From NCBI RefSeq assembly GCF_907164915.1, contig NC_061863.1:36739382-36803381 (forward strand): DNA of 64,000 nt, in the 5' to 3' direction. The stretch is from Impatiens glandulifera. Its lineage: Eukaryota; Streptophyta; Magnoliopsida; Ericales; Balsaminaceae. A program made the position numbers and the translations under genes. How positions within the stretch are numbered: the stretch's first letter is position 1; every line of letters begins with the position of its first letter. This document shows positions 23,598-36,073 of this stretch, in pieces. Under the pieces are notes generated by a model, which worked only from the letters and a program-made list of their open reading frames with translations, made no database searches and was not told the origin of the DNA.

Positions 23598-26156
23598 TTA
23601 ATTTAATGTTCTTTAAGTATTGTCTTGTGAAGTCTTATAAAAAAATCTAATTGGTGTTGTTCTAAAGACATTATTTACTATAACTTTCTTTAAAAAATCT
23701 CAAAATAGATAAAGGAATTGGATAAAATACTAAGTCTTGCATTTAAACAAACATTTCTTTTTGGCTACAAGTGACTTCATTCACCAATTTATAGCTTCAA
23801 CAAAAGTTGGTAGCTTCAATTTTATTAAATCATTCAAAATCATAGACATGTAAGCATAGAAAGCAAAAAATAAAAAGAGAGAGAGAGTCCAAACCTACAC
23901 ATACTTGTAAAAGTGGCCACCAAACACCCACTATTGAGATTAAAAATTATAATTAAATATCACCACTTGACCACTATCATTCCTTACGTGCAATACTTTT
24001 CAAAAAAGAAAATATGTTTTGATTCCACTTATATTCAACCACCCTTAAAGATTATGAACAAAACAAACAAGCATCCTTAATCTATAAACAATCCCAAAAG
24101 AAAAAGAATCTAGAAAACCACCATGATGACTCAAAAGCAAAGAAGAAGGTATAAAGTAAGCTTGGATGTCATTCACAATATAATCCAAAATAAAGGACAA
24201 CAAACTCTCTAAGAAAGGCCCTTTAAATTGGAACCATTTTCATCAAAGGTTTAGAACAAAATAGAAAAAATAGAAGACACATTCTTGCATTTTTCAAACC
24301 CACTGGCTATTATATTTGCACACCTAGTTTTCGAAGCCATCTAATAATATTGTTTCTAATTGGAATTTCATTATCATTCATTTTATATGTACTTGTTCTT
24401 TTGCTGGCAAAAGATCCCATTTGAAATCATCCTCTTGTATTTATAATGGAATTGAGTTGGTCTTCTAACTCTTAACTCAAATCTATTATAATTCTCTTAT
24501 TTGTCTTTTGTGTATCTTCGAGGTTAACTGATATCTCTTTTCGTTTTTCTGCATATTAAGAAACAATTCAATATTAATGCAAGAAAATTGAATATATAAT
24601 TACTAAACAATGAATATGATGACCATTAAATCAACATGCACAAACTGGGTTAGGGTGTGCTAGTTTTTTTAATTAAAAAAAAAACTTATATCTAAATAAA
24701 ACCAATCATTATTGGATATAACCTAAATTTAATAATTTTAAAATAATGAATCCCTAACTAATTTTTTTCTTCCAAGTTAGATAATTTTTTTCATAAATAC
24801 ATTATTATACTGTAGTTTCTTCTCAATCTAAAAAGACTAGACCACTAACATATTTTTCAAAAAAACATACAACATTATGACATGGCACTACCAAAAAATC
24901 CATCAAGGCTTTGAAGTACAAGAGTATCTATTAAAGATTCAAAAGTAACCATTTGACTAGGCGTGGGAGCAAAAGGCAACACCTTTTTTTTTCCTCCATA
25001 GTCAAGACAGAAAATGTTTTTTTTTTTTTTAAATAACAACAAAAAAATACTCTATGAAATCATCAGAAGAAGGTACTAGGAAGTTGGGACCATGTGGTCC
25101 ACCTATCCTAACTTCAAAAATTTTCTAATAAGTTGTTAGGTAGGTTATTTAAATAATTTTGAATTATTCATATCATTCCAAACCTTAAATAACTCATTTA
25201 TTCTAATAATTCAAATAAACTCTATTTTCTCTGTCAAGGGCCTAGTTTCTTAAGTATTATTAAAGAGAAAAAAAATTGTATTTTTATTATATTTGTTCTC
25301 TAATATATTTTACCCTGTAAACCTACACTAAACAAGAAAATAATTACTCCAAATTTAGTTATTTGAATAAATATTAAGAAAAAACAATATATATTCATTT
25401 AAATTATCGACCAAAATATTAAATTTTTTTATTATATAATAATACTTTGTAAATCTTTTTATCCACAAATATTTTTTCATAATCTCAAATAAACAATATT
25501 TTAAATAATTAGAATCCTGAACTTAAACTAAGGTCATAATGTCATATAACTAATCTCCCCCTCTCAATCACAACTCAATATCTCATTTTAATCTATACAT
25601 TATTCAAATAATTAACTAAAATATTAAAATAATTTTAGTTTTTCAAAATAACCCCTAATATCATTTTACCTCAATAACTTACAATGAAAAAGGTTTCCTT
25701 TAATCAAATAACCCAAGATTGAACAAGCCCTAGATTAAACAAATTTCATAGCCTAACAAAATAACTACACAATTCTAGTTAACAAGAGTAGTTTGATGTG
25801 GATTTTTTGAAATTTTGTTTATATTTTATAAATTCTCTAATAAATAAATCACTTTGTTTAATCAACTAAAATACTAAAATACTCTTATTTTATTTTTTAT
25901 AAAATTTAAATACAAAATAAAATTATAGTAATTTAACCAATTAAAAACTCAACTTAATCTACTTTTTCATCAAACAATTTTAATTTTTTTTAATAAAACC
26001 CCCCAAAAAAAAACTCAAACAAGCTCCAAGTAACATTTATCAGTCAAAAGGCATTCCAAATTGCAATAAGAAGAAGGGTAGAACAGGAAACTTACAGTGA
26101 TTTTTTTTTTCTCTCCACGTAAGTCTAGAGTTAGAATAGACTATGGTGGGGATGAT
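23598..26156. other. Long AT-rich intergenic region
   Basis: No coding frame, rRNA, tRNA or clear transposon boundary was recognised. It holds the 3' flank of the patatin-like gene, whose stop is at 26157. Confidence 0.5.
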
Positions 26157-27445
26157 CTATAAGTCGGGTTGCCTGAATGCAACAGTAGGAGCTATTCTGC
26201 AACTCCTCCTTTGGTGTTCCAGTATAAGTTGATCAGCAAACCAATCTAGTTTCTCTGAATTGCTATGTTCACTGATTCTTTTACCACCAAACAGAACCGA
26301 TTCCATGTTCTTCTGTTTCAGCATTTCGTCGGCAATATCACTAAGCTTCTTCACATTGCTTGGACTACCATCGTAGTCCACATTTGGCCCACAACCACCC
26401 AATCTGGACCCATTTGCCTGTGTAATGACAAATAAAGAAATTTATTATATAGTCCAACCAACTTTCTTTAATCAGCTAAGACTATAATTTAGTTGCCTCT
26501 GTCTGTCAATATAAACACCCTTTTTGGGATGGCATATTTTATTTCAGCTTCTATTCCATTTTCAATTGTTCAATCAATTAAATATCATTAACAAACAAAT
26601 GATAAATGATAGGATAACTGCTACTGATTCTAATTAGAGGTCAATGGGTGATGTTTGATTATATGCATTTTTAGGTGATATTGGAAGCAAAAATCTTTAT
26701 AAAATCTTAAAAAATAGTGAATTAATACTAATTATTATGTTTAGAACTTTTATGACAATTTATACAATAAAACAATTAATGTTCAAAACAAGGAAAAGAT
26801 ATGGGGAATTAACATAGAATACCTTGATACATGGGAAATGTAGAATATTTATAACATTCTCTATTTCCCATATATCTCCATCAATTACAATATTATTTTA
26901 TTACATTAAATTAAGTCATGGGCCAAACTTGTATCTAAAGAACAATATTTATTAACAGAAATAATAATTATGGGATAAATGATATTATACCATGTATAGA
27001 GAAATTATTACCAATATAATGTAATTAATTGAAATGTAAACACCTAGACAATAATAAAGCTACAAAATATTTATTAAAAATGATATAAATGGTGTGAATA
27101 TTGGTAATATATATCCCTGCCAGCTAACACAAAATACAAGCACAGGTTTGGAGGTGCTTGGATAGAAGTTAAAATGCTGATCTTTCTTAACATGTGTATT
27201 TTGTTGACTTTTTTTTCAATTATTTGTGAACAAAAAGATTACACATTGCTAGAGAGTAAAATTATTTTTTGAAAAACAAAATGAAGACTGAATGTGTAAC
27301 AGCCTGTTGAAATTAGTGGGTTGAACCTACAGACCTATTAACTGTACTGCATCACAATAATGTTTCTCAAACTAGATGCTTGCAAAATATTCAGCAGGCA
27401 AAACAACAGTACTAAAAACAAAAACAAAAACAAAAACAAATTACT

Positions 27446-27520
<75 letters not shown>

Positions 27521-29962
27521 TATATTAAATAAGACAAAATTATAAACAACTGGAACCCATTTTACTACCATTGAATGTGTCATTTTTAGTTATTTTTCTT
27601 TTCAGTGATTATAGTCATAATAGTAAAACTGGCAATTGAATTACTACAGTAAAGATAAATGTTGCAGATAGATAGATTTGAATACGGCTTCAAAGAATAA
27701 ACCGTCCGGTCCGGTCCGGTCCATTTTATACAAGCTAATTACAGGTACAGACTGGACAACGCTGTCTAAGTAGACTGCGATTAAGTCTACACCAAAATGG
27801 ATATAAATAGGTTCTCAACTCTCAATACTGTTGTATTTCATAAGTTTTTATTAGATTGTTTTCATACTATTTGATTTCTTAACAATACTTTTCTGATTTG
27901 TTTAGTAATCAAATCAAATTTATGATTGAACAAATAAATATCATGTAAAGTCTTGTTTTATTGTAACTAACTAGGGTAATTTAAGGTCTTGTTTCAATTA
28001 GGGTACTTTTAAGAAAACAAAACTTGTTATTTCAAAAAATAATAATTGTTGCTAATTTTGAAAGAAATATGATTTTTTTGTTTTTTTTTAAAAAAACTTG
28101 AAAAATATTAATATATAAAATAAAAAATAGTAGAGTATTTTAATTAATGTACAAGTGATATGTAAAATAATATTTATTTTTAAATTTTAATTATTCAAAT
28201 AACTAATGCCTAATTATTAAGAATCAGGCTAATTTAATAAATTGAAAAATGTGATAGGTTTTATTATCTCTAAATTAAAATATATATATATATATTATAT
28301 ATATATATATATATTCATCTATCATTCAAAATGTAAAATTATACATTTTCTTTTATAAAATTTTGATATTCAATATTTTAATCAAAATAATCCTCTTTTT
28401 CATCATTATAAAAATAAATTTATTTAAAAAAATACATCAAACAAGTCCTTAGTTTGTTTCAAATTATTGTCCAGAATATTTTTACAAAGAATGTTGCATT
28501 TATTGAGAATAATTTATTATATACACATGATCTTTCTATATCAAATTTTGTATTAATAAAGTTATTGTAAACAAGGTTCATACAATTGGAATAGTGAAAA
28601 ACTTAAGTTAAACTGAATCAGATTATTTTTTCAAATCCTTTGTCATAAAAACTTTACTTATTTTATCATTATTGGAATATGGTTGTTTTAATTAAATAGA
28701 TACTTATTTGAAAAGAACTTAAATTTTGAAAAATATTGAAAATTTGTTTGTATTATCAAATAGGTTATTGTTTTAATTAAATGAAATTTTTTTAAGAAGA
28801 AAAAAAAAAGGAAACAAAGAAAACATACCTGTATGCGGACATAGTTGCATCGGTTTTGACCGAACGCCATTGATACGGCGTGATCGACCATCTCCGACGA
28901 ATAATCGCCGGAGATTCTCGTCATCGGCCGAGCCCAGTGCTTGGCCTTCCATCGTTTTATCTGATCGGAGTCGTAACTGGCTTCAAGAAGTTGTCCTGTG
29001 CCTAATGAAAGTACCAAAAGGTCTTCCACGCCTCTTACGAATGGAAACTCCTGCTTATTGTGAAGAACATGCGTGATCGCCGCCGACGTTGGATTGTTCA
29101 TCGCCAATCCACCGTCAACGGCGAGGCAATGAGTTTTTCCATTAACTGATTTCATCGATACTGGTTGAAAAAGAACCGGTTGAGCCGACGTTGCTCGACA
29201 GACCTCCCATAGCTTGAAATCAAATCCGTCAGTCTCCAACGCGTCAGCTCGAGAGAAGAGAAACGGTGCTGAACTGGAGAGGTCATAGCAGGGAATTAGA
29301 ACCGGTTTTAACGTGTCCTTCAGAGTTAAGCTCCGGCCACCGCCGTCGGCGTCGCTGAACAATTCTCTCATAAGTTTCTCCAATTCTGATGACATCGATT
29401 TCGAGGATCGATCGATGGAACTTCGTCCTAGAAATCGCCTCAGGATACTAGAACCAGAGCCTGACGACGACGACGACGACAGTTGGTAGAAATTCTTCCC
29501 TTGTGTGGCGAGAAACTTCCACGTGTCTGTAGCCTCCGAAATCGGACGACTCTGATCCTTCGTACCGAATAGCATCGCCGTGAATATCCCTCCGATGCCA
29601 GCGCCGGCAGCTACATCGAAAAACTCGGCGATTCTAGCATTAGATTTCCCCGATTTTCGTCTGAGAGCATCTTCAAGGTATGCCAAGGCTTTTCCAGATA
29701 CGATGTTACGCATTCCACCGCCGTCTATACAAAGAATACATATCTTCCCTCTCTGGTTTTTAATTGCGTTAATGCTATCATCAGACGACGGTCCTGATCT
29801 CGTCTCTGTCGTCGGAGTTGATATCTGCTTTGGAATCCTGAGTTTGTGTTCTTCATATCCGAAAAGAAACTTACTCTCAAGGATGGAGAAGATCTCGTAA
29901 CTAAGCTTATTATCGTTAGGTTCCTGAGCAGATTCTGATTGATTTCGAGTATTCATCATCAT
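26157..29962 (-). CDS. Patatin-like protein, group III (pPLAIII)
   Basis: Two exons: 28829-29962 and 26157-26417, joined in phase 0 (CAG|GTATG, ACAG|GCA), giving 464 residues. The patatin domain has the oxyanion loop DGGGMR (residues 80-85), and a DGG (283-285) supplies the catalytic aspartate. The expected GXSXG nucleophile box is GAGIGG (120-125), lacking serine. This GXGXG form defines the plant group III patatin-like phospholipases (Arabidopsis PLP6-PLP9), which affect lipid levels, cell elongation and cellulose content. A serine-rich insert lies at ~162-192. Three consecutive ATGs open the frame; the first is used here. The codons directly follow a likely 5' UTR intron (29963-30065). The 2.4-kb intron holds a (TA)n tract. 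It lies downstream of the PDI gene on the same strand. Confidence 0.92.
27448..27516. repeat. (TA)n microsatellite in the patatin intron
   Basis: About 34 TA units preceded by an (AAAAAC)n run (27415-27440). Open frames on both strands here (YIYIYI) are artefacts. Confidence 0.97.
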
Positions 29963-30337
29963 CTAATTCACACAGAATCACACAGAATCACAGAAACAAA
30001 ATATGCTTAAAATCCATTATGAATGAATCAAACAAACAATCTAAGGAAAGGAAAAGAGGTTTTACCTTGTAACTCCCGCCACAAAAGAAGTTGAAAAAGT
30101 GAAAGGATCTGAAATTGAATTTGTTATAGAAAAAGGAATCTCTACTCCTTCTCTTTCATCATCGTAACAGCTCAGCAACAAACAAATTCAGACTTCTGAA
30201 GGAGCATCATGCAATAATCTGTAGAATTGAATCATTTCTTTGCAGATGAAAGAAGAAGATTGAATGAAAGGATGATAGATGAAAGAGAAAGGGAAGAAAC
30301 TGAAGAGGGATTTCTCAGAGCATATCTGATAGCTTTA

Positions 30338-30347
30338 AAATATATAA
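30338..30347 (-). promoter_or_regulatory. Putative TATA box of the patatin-like gene
   Basis: On the minus strand TTATATATTT lies about 375 bp upstream of the ATG. With transcription starting ~30 bp downstream, the leader would hold the 103-bp 5' UTR intron (donor AAG|GTAAAA at 30065, acceptor TTAG at 29963). Confidence 0.45.
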
Positions 30348-30717
30348 ATCATCTAATAAATCGGCTGCAAATAGTCACTCTTTCATTCCATATAAACTTA
30401 TTTTAAATCAAATTCATTTCAAATATTAATTTCTTATTTAAAAAAGTCATACAATATATTTAGTTTCCTTTTTTTTATTCTTTTTACTTTAAATTCAAAA
30501 TAATTTAATGCCATATTTATTCAAATTTAATCATGTCAACTGAATATAATATATTAAATAAAATTAACAATTAAGATTTGGTATTAAATTTGTTTTTGTT
30601 AAGAAAGAGATAAAGTCTTTGTTGTCGTAACAAAGAAATATTTAATTTAATCAATTTTTGTATTTTTTTTAAGTTCGAAATGTCAAATTAAGATTTTTAT
30701 TGGGTCTTAATAAAATT

Positions 30718-31100
30718 TTGAATATTTTATTTCAAACCTCAAAATTTGGGACTTATTATCGTTAAAGTTATAAAAATTATTATCTTAACGGTTTTAAACA
30801 TCGTTAATTATTATTTATGTGACATCTATAAATAAATAAATAAATAAATATTGATGTCACTAATTTAATTATCGAACTTCAGCAGAGATATGGTTTTGAC
30901 TAGCGATTGTATAAAATTTGGTATTCAAAACCTTTAATACGTTCAAATTCGGTAGTTAAATTAGTGACATTGATATTTGATTTACTTATAAATGTCACAA
31001 ATGTCGAGTAGATAATAAGTTTATGGCGTTTGAACCCGTTAAACAAAACATCTTTTGTATAACTTTAACCATAAAAAATGATGTTTAAAATATTCGAAAT
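30718..31100. mobile_element. Fold-back (MITE-like) element
   Basis: Left and right halves are imperfect reverse complements. Matching pieces: TTGATGTCACTAATTTAA (30854 region) with TTAAATTAGTGACATTGA (30957 region), GTTAAAGTTATA with TATAACTTTAAC, and TTGAATATTTTA with its complement near the ends. No coding sequence. Exact ends and target duplication were not fixed. Confidence 0.55.
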
Positions 31101-31717
31101 TCAGCCTTTTTAATGTTGAAGCTAGAATGTTCACTTTAACTTAAAGATTCCAAATGAGAATCGAAATCGTGACTTTTATTCTCTTAGAAATCACTCTCGA
31201 CATTTATACTATTTATTGGGTTAATCAAATAAAAGGTTAATCAAATATGAAATCTTGAGAAATTGATTTTTAGATTATGAAATTATCTATTGAACCGAAA
31301 TCTTAGCCTTTCAAGTGTGGAATCTACCAGGATTGTGGAATATACAAGGCAAATGAAGGACATTTTGAACATTTATATCTAACATGTTCAAAATTCCTAA
31401 GATTATCATATATATAAGCTCACCCAATAAAATTTTGTTCATAACAGTTCAATTAGGACGAAAAACAAAGCTCTTAAATGGTTGTCTTTTAATAGTTTTT
31501 TTTCACTTGACTAACTCTGACTATATGCATGTGAAATTTCATTTTGACTTATAAATCACTGAATTACACTATTTTTATTAAATTAATAACTATTTAAAAT
31601 ATAACTTGTCGACCACCTTGACTACCCTTATGGGTAATGTTGTATGAAATAGCACAACCAAATTGAATTCATACTTCAAAAGATTATTCGAAAGTCAAAA
31701 AGAGTAAATTAACTTAC
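31101..31717. other. Intergenic, no gene recognised
   Basis: AT-rich DNA with no protein-like frame. On the right it borders the cellulose synthase exon fragment, just past its intact splice donor. Confidence 0.45.
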
Positions 31718-31965
31718 ATAGGCAAATCGGGATGAACTGATTCATCGTCACCTTCGTGCTTAACAACTTGAAGTTTATCATTATGTCTTCTTCCATTCTA
31801 TCTTTCCAATAAACACTTCCATATCCATAAACAGCCCAATCTTACTTAGGATTTATAATTCTTGGTGGCACTAAAACAGAAGAATTATGAGGAAACGCAA
31901 CAGGATGATCTCGCTTTCCACGACCCATGAACCGAGGTATAATAAGAGTGTGTTTATCCGAAATC
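31718..31965 (-). pseudogene. Cellulose synthase (CesA6-type) single-exon pseudogene
   Basis: The minus-strand frame reads SDKHTLIIPRFMGRGKR, VPPRIINPK, then stop, DWAVYGYGSVYWKDRMEE. After a frameshift it continues DKLQVVKHEGDDE and PDLP. This is the CesA2/5/6/9-type N-terminal variable exon (IIPPFMGRGKR, DLAVYGYGSVAWKDRMEEW, NDKLQVVKH). A normal splice donor CCTAT|GTAAGT closes the exon at 31718. There is one in-frame TAA, one frameshift, and neither the zinc-finger exon before it nor the glycosyltransferase exons after it. CesA normally makes cellulose at the plasma membrane; this fragment cannot. It is probably a copy carried here by a transposon or a partial duplication. Confidence 0.85.
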
Positions 31966-32234
31966 GTGTTAAATTTTAACTAGTGGAATCAAAATTAGTG
32001 GTAGACTAATTAAAAACTAATTAATTAATTTCAAGCGAAAAAAAAGATTTCACATGATCTTGGCCTTTCGTCAAGGAAGGGATATTGGAATTTAGAAACA
32101 AGAATCAATTTATGTAGAATAGGTAGAATTGAAACGACAAGAGAGCACCAAATAAAACCCGTAACAATAATTTCGGCCAAGTTTTATTCTAACCCAACAT
32201 ACCCACAACCTCCATCATTTTCTTATTTCGGAAA

Positions 32235-33200
32235 AGAGTTGGGCAAAGAGTTAGATCAACACAAACCGACACGATTTTTGTACGGAACGACACGATACAA
32301 TATTATCTCACTTGAGTCTTGAGTTGACACGATATAAGTACGAGACGATACGATTATGAATTTATACGGTAACACGATTACGAACACAACACGAGTATAA
32401 ACACGACACATGTATAAACACGACACGAGCACAATTATACACACGAAACGAAATAAACATAATTAGTCACAAGACATAAATTACTCACATTTACATTAAC
32501 ATTCTCTAAATCTAGTATATCTTTATTCAATTAATAAATTATTTAATTTTATAGATGTAATATTTATAATTAACATTAAAAAATTTAAAATATAATATGA
32601 AAATAAATATTAACTTAAATAATATAAATATAAAAAATAAATTAGATTAATTGAAATGTGAGTCTATTAATAATTTTCTTCTATATTATTTTTATTAATT
32701 ACTTATTAATTTTTAAAATTTTAAATTATTTATAATTTCAATTATTATTAATACATTAAATAATAAATATATGATAATAATTTTAATTTTGATAATATAA
32801 TAATATTTATTTATAATTTCTACCCACATTTTTTATCTTTCTCATCTATTTTCTTACTCAAACTAGCCACATTTACGTAACATTATCAAATTACTATGTA
32901 TCTCTAAATCTATTTAAATTCTTTTTTGATTTATAAATATAATATATATAATTAAAATTAAATATATTAAAATAATATATAAATATAAAATAAATAAATT
33001 ATACGATTATAAATGTGAATCTCCTAATAATTCTCTCACATATCACTTTTATTAATTTACTTATTTATTTTTAAAATTTTAAATTATTTTATAATTTTAA
33101 TTATTATTAATACATTAAATACAAAAATATATAATAATAATTTAACGTTAATAAAAAAAATTAATAATATATCAATTCCAATAATTTATTAGAAAGTATT
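32235..33200. repeat. ACACGA-motif repeat, copy A
   Basis: A ~250-bp block of degenerate ACACGA/ATACGA motifs (32265-32460) is followed by AT-rich DNA that is itself duplicated (32480-32880 and 32890-33200). The same order recurs at 33720-34541. The start AGAGTTGGGCAA resembles the end of copy B. Confidence 0.6.
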
Positions 33201-33452
33201 AAATACTTGCATTAATAATTGATTATATTTGTATACACTAATCATTTTAAAAAAATCTTAAATCACTTTTAAATTTTTATTTGGTTTGATTTATTTAATT
33301 TATCCAGAACCACAAATGACTCAGACATCATCGCATTCGTTCTGTCTTGGTCGCGTCGGATTCGAAGGAAGAGCCCTGTGGTTTTATCACTCAATGAGTG
33401 AGTTATCCAAAAAAGTGTAAATTCCCAACTAATTAGACCTATATATTCAATT

Positions 33453-33617
33453 AGTAGCGCTGACACGTCACTCGGCTCCTCGACTCACTTCGGTTGCAAA
33501 GACTTGATCCTTAGGCGCATGTCTCAGGAACATAAAATGAGGGTTTCGCTCGTTATAGGACTTAACTAAATATCTCACAGCACGAGCTAACGACAGCCAT
33601 GCAACACTTGTATGAAA
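33453..33617 (-). pseudogene. Nuclear copy of mitochondrial 18S rRNA fragment (NUMT)
   Basis: Read on the minus strand: GTTGCATGGCTGTCGTTAGC, TCGTGCTGTGAG, TTAAGTCCTATAACGAGCGA, AACCCTCATTTTATG, GAGACATGCGCCTAAGGAT, GAAGTGAGTCGAGGAGCCGA and GTGACGTGTCAGCGCTACT. This follows the small-subunit rRNA helix 34-38 region in its plant mitochondrial form; the GACATGCGCCTAAGG stretch is mitochondrial, not plastid. Only ~165 nt remain, so it is not a working rRNA. The neighbouring 33270-33452 could also be organellar but was not recognised. Confidence 0.85.
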
Positions 33618-33719
33618 GTAATTAAGTATCTTCCCATTAAGTCTCTTATTTATTTCATATCAAATTGGGTTCTTAATATGTGAGTAAGCTCATTTTGATT
33701 TGTTTGGGTGTATTTAGGC

Positions 33720-34541
33720 TAGAGCTGGCAATGAGTTGGATCATGAACCGACACGATATTTGTACGGAACGACACGATACAATATTATCTCACTCGGGTC
33801 TTGGATTAACACGATACAAGTACGGGACGACACGATCGTGACACGATTATAAATTTATACGATTGTAACACGATTACAAACACAACGCGAGTATAAACAC
33901 GATACGAGTACGAGTATACACACGAAACGATATAAACATAATTAGTCACATGCTTAAGTTACTCACATTTACATTAACATTCTCTAAATCTATTATATCC
34001 TTATTCAATTAATAAATTGTTTAATTTTATAGATGTAATATTTATAATTAAAATTAAACATTCTAAAATATAATATTAAAATAAAATATTAAATTAAATT
34101 ATATAAGTTAAAATAAAATATAAATATAAAAAAAAATTATATAAAAAAAATGTGAGTCTATTAATAATTCTTTTTCTATATTATTTTTATTAATTATTTA
34201 TTAATTTTTAAAATTTTAAATTATTTATAATTTTAATTATTATTAATACATTAAATAATAAATATATGATAATAATATTAATTTTAATAATATAATAATA
34301 TATATTTATAATTTCTATCAACATTTCTCATCTTTCCCACTTATTTTCTTACTCAGACTACTCATATTTACATTAACATTATCAAATTATCACGTCTCTA
34401 AATCTATTTATAAATGTGAGTCAAGACACGATTCGACATACATTTGATTGAGACACGACACAACACAACACGACACGATTGTGAGTCTAACACAACTTGC
34501 CCGAGTTGAATACGAACGTTTATGCATGATGACCAACTCTA
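33720..34541. mobile_element. ACACGA-motif repeat, copy B, with short terminal inverted repeats
   Basis: It begins TAGAGCTGGCAATGAG and ends, reversed, TAGAGTTGGTCATCATG, a hAT-like terminus. The interior repeats copy A (CGACACGAT motifs, then TAGTCACA and ACATTTACATTAACATTC). No target duplication is convincing. Confidence 0.5.
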
Positions 34542-35381
34542 TTTCGAAATATAAGATTAGAGAAAGATTTTGAATATGAAAATATTATATTTTAAATAGT
34601 TATTGAGTTATAGCTAAGTAGTTTTGGAGTTTGACAAAGAACGACACCATGTAGGACTCCTCTAGTAAGAAAAAAAACTAATTTTCTCTATTCCGTCTAA
34701 ATAAATATGACACAAATTTATAGACAAATTTATGTGTGATGAATATAATTTAAAAATAGCTTAGATAAATCTTGATTATTTTTTTCTGTTTTTTCATCTT
34801 CATCTAAGTTGCAAAGCCTTGTGATTAGCTTTCACCATCTTACACTCAATCGCTTATGCATTTAAACTATATAATATGTATATAATAAATTTATAATTAA
34901 TGTTGACATAGGAAATGCCATTGAGAGTATGTAACATTAGGAATGGTCAATGATAGAGTTGGAATAGGTAAAGTAGTTTTATAAATCTCATTTGTATGTG
35001 TACGACCCATTCAATTAACGGCTTTATATGTTTTTTTTTGTTAAACAAATCTCATGTAAATATAATAAAATTTGTTTAAGAAGAAAATATCATATTTACG
35101 TGTGACCAAACTCTTCTTCCACTCCAAATTTATATTATTAGCTTTGAAGTCGTAAATCCTCAATTCTTTTGTTACAAGATTTTTGATTAATGGATCCTTC
35201 AATTTCTATCATGTAATGTTTCTTCTACAAATGACATTTTTTTTGTAGGGTCTAAAATATATTTAATGTGAAAAAAGAAAAAAACAATTTAACTTTTTAA
35301 AGAACTCAAATGTACCCAAAAAAAAAAAACTTAAACCAAGTAGACCTTATATTAAAGCAAATCATGTATATGGATAAAAAG
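34542..35381. other. Intergenic, nothing recognised
   Basis: AT-rich DNA without coding frames or clear repeats. Confidence 0.5.
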
Positions 35382-36073
35382 CAAGGTTTTAAAATACGCA
35401 GTCCAACCAACGATCCAACCGGTCCGACCGCAAAACGGTTTGGTGAGCGCGGTCCAGATTTTGTCTTCAAAACGGTCATCTTTCGAACCGGTTTTTTCCG
35501 GTTGGAAAAGTAATTATATAAAGTTTATATAATTATTATTATAATATTATTATAAGAGGAGTGATAGGGGAGGGAATGATGTGTCACTACATCACTGGTT
35601 GAAAAAAAAAATGTGAGGAGAGAGAAGAAAGAGAAGTTTTGTTATTTTTTTGGCTAATCAAATTGCGACACATCATTCTCTCCCTCAAATTCCCTCTACC
35701 CAAGCTTTTTACCGTAAACAATAAAGAAAGAAGAAATATGCTGAAGACGAAGGAGAAAGCTTGAAGACGAAAGAAGAAAGACTATTGTTCTTCTCACGAC
35801 TATCTAATTTTTTCTTAACTCACGACTATTCTTCAGATCTTCGACTGTTCTTCGGATCTACGTTTGTTCGTCAAATTTACGGTTGTTCTTCAGATTTTCG
35901 GTAAATATAAATTTTTGTAGTATTTCCGATAATATGTTGGTTTATCATTGATGAGTAGCAAACAAATAAATATAGGACTGATAATATAAAAATTCGGTTC
36001 AACCAGTAGTTTAATCGGTCGAACCGAAGTACACCAAAAAAACGGGTTGATGATCGAAAACCTTGATAAAAAG
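35374..36073. mobile_element. Small hAT-like element with 8-bp duplication
   Basis: The element proper is 35382-36065 (684 bp), flanked by perfect ATAAAAAG duplications at 35374-35381 and 36066-36073. Termini are CAAGGTTTTAAAATACG and, reversed, CAAGGTTTTCGATC. Eight-base duplications and short imperfect repeats fit hAT. Internal CGGTTnGACC-type motifs near both ends may be subterminal binding sites. There is no transposase. Confidence 0.85.
35556..35705. mobile_element. Nested MITE inside the hAT-like element
   Basis: An inverted repeat pairs GGGAATGATGTGTC (35573 region) with GACACATCATTCTCTCCC (35667 region), flanked by GGGGAGGG and CCCTCTACCC. A diverged relative may lie near 44330-44400. 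Confidence 0.5.

Noticed and set aside
27338..27583. YIYIYI frames on both strands
   Set aside because: They are translations of a (TA)n microsatellite inside an intron.
33269..33466. 65-codon minus-strand frame next to the rRNA fragment
   Set aside because: It overlaps the rRNA-like DNA at one end and matches no protein known to me.
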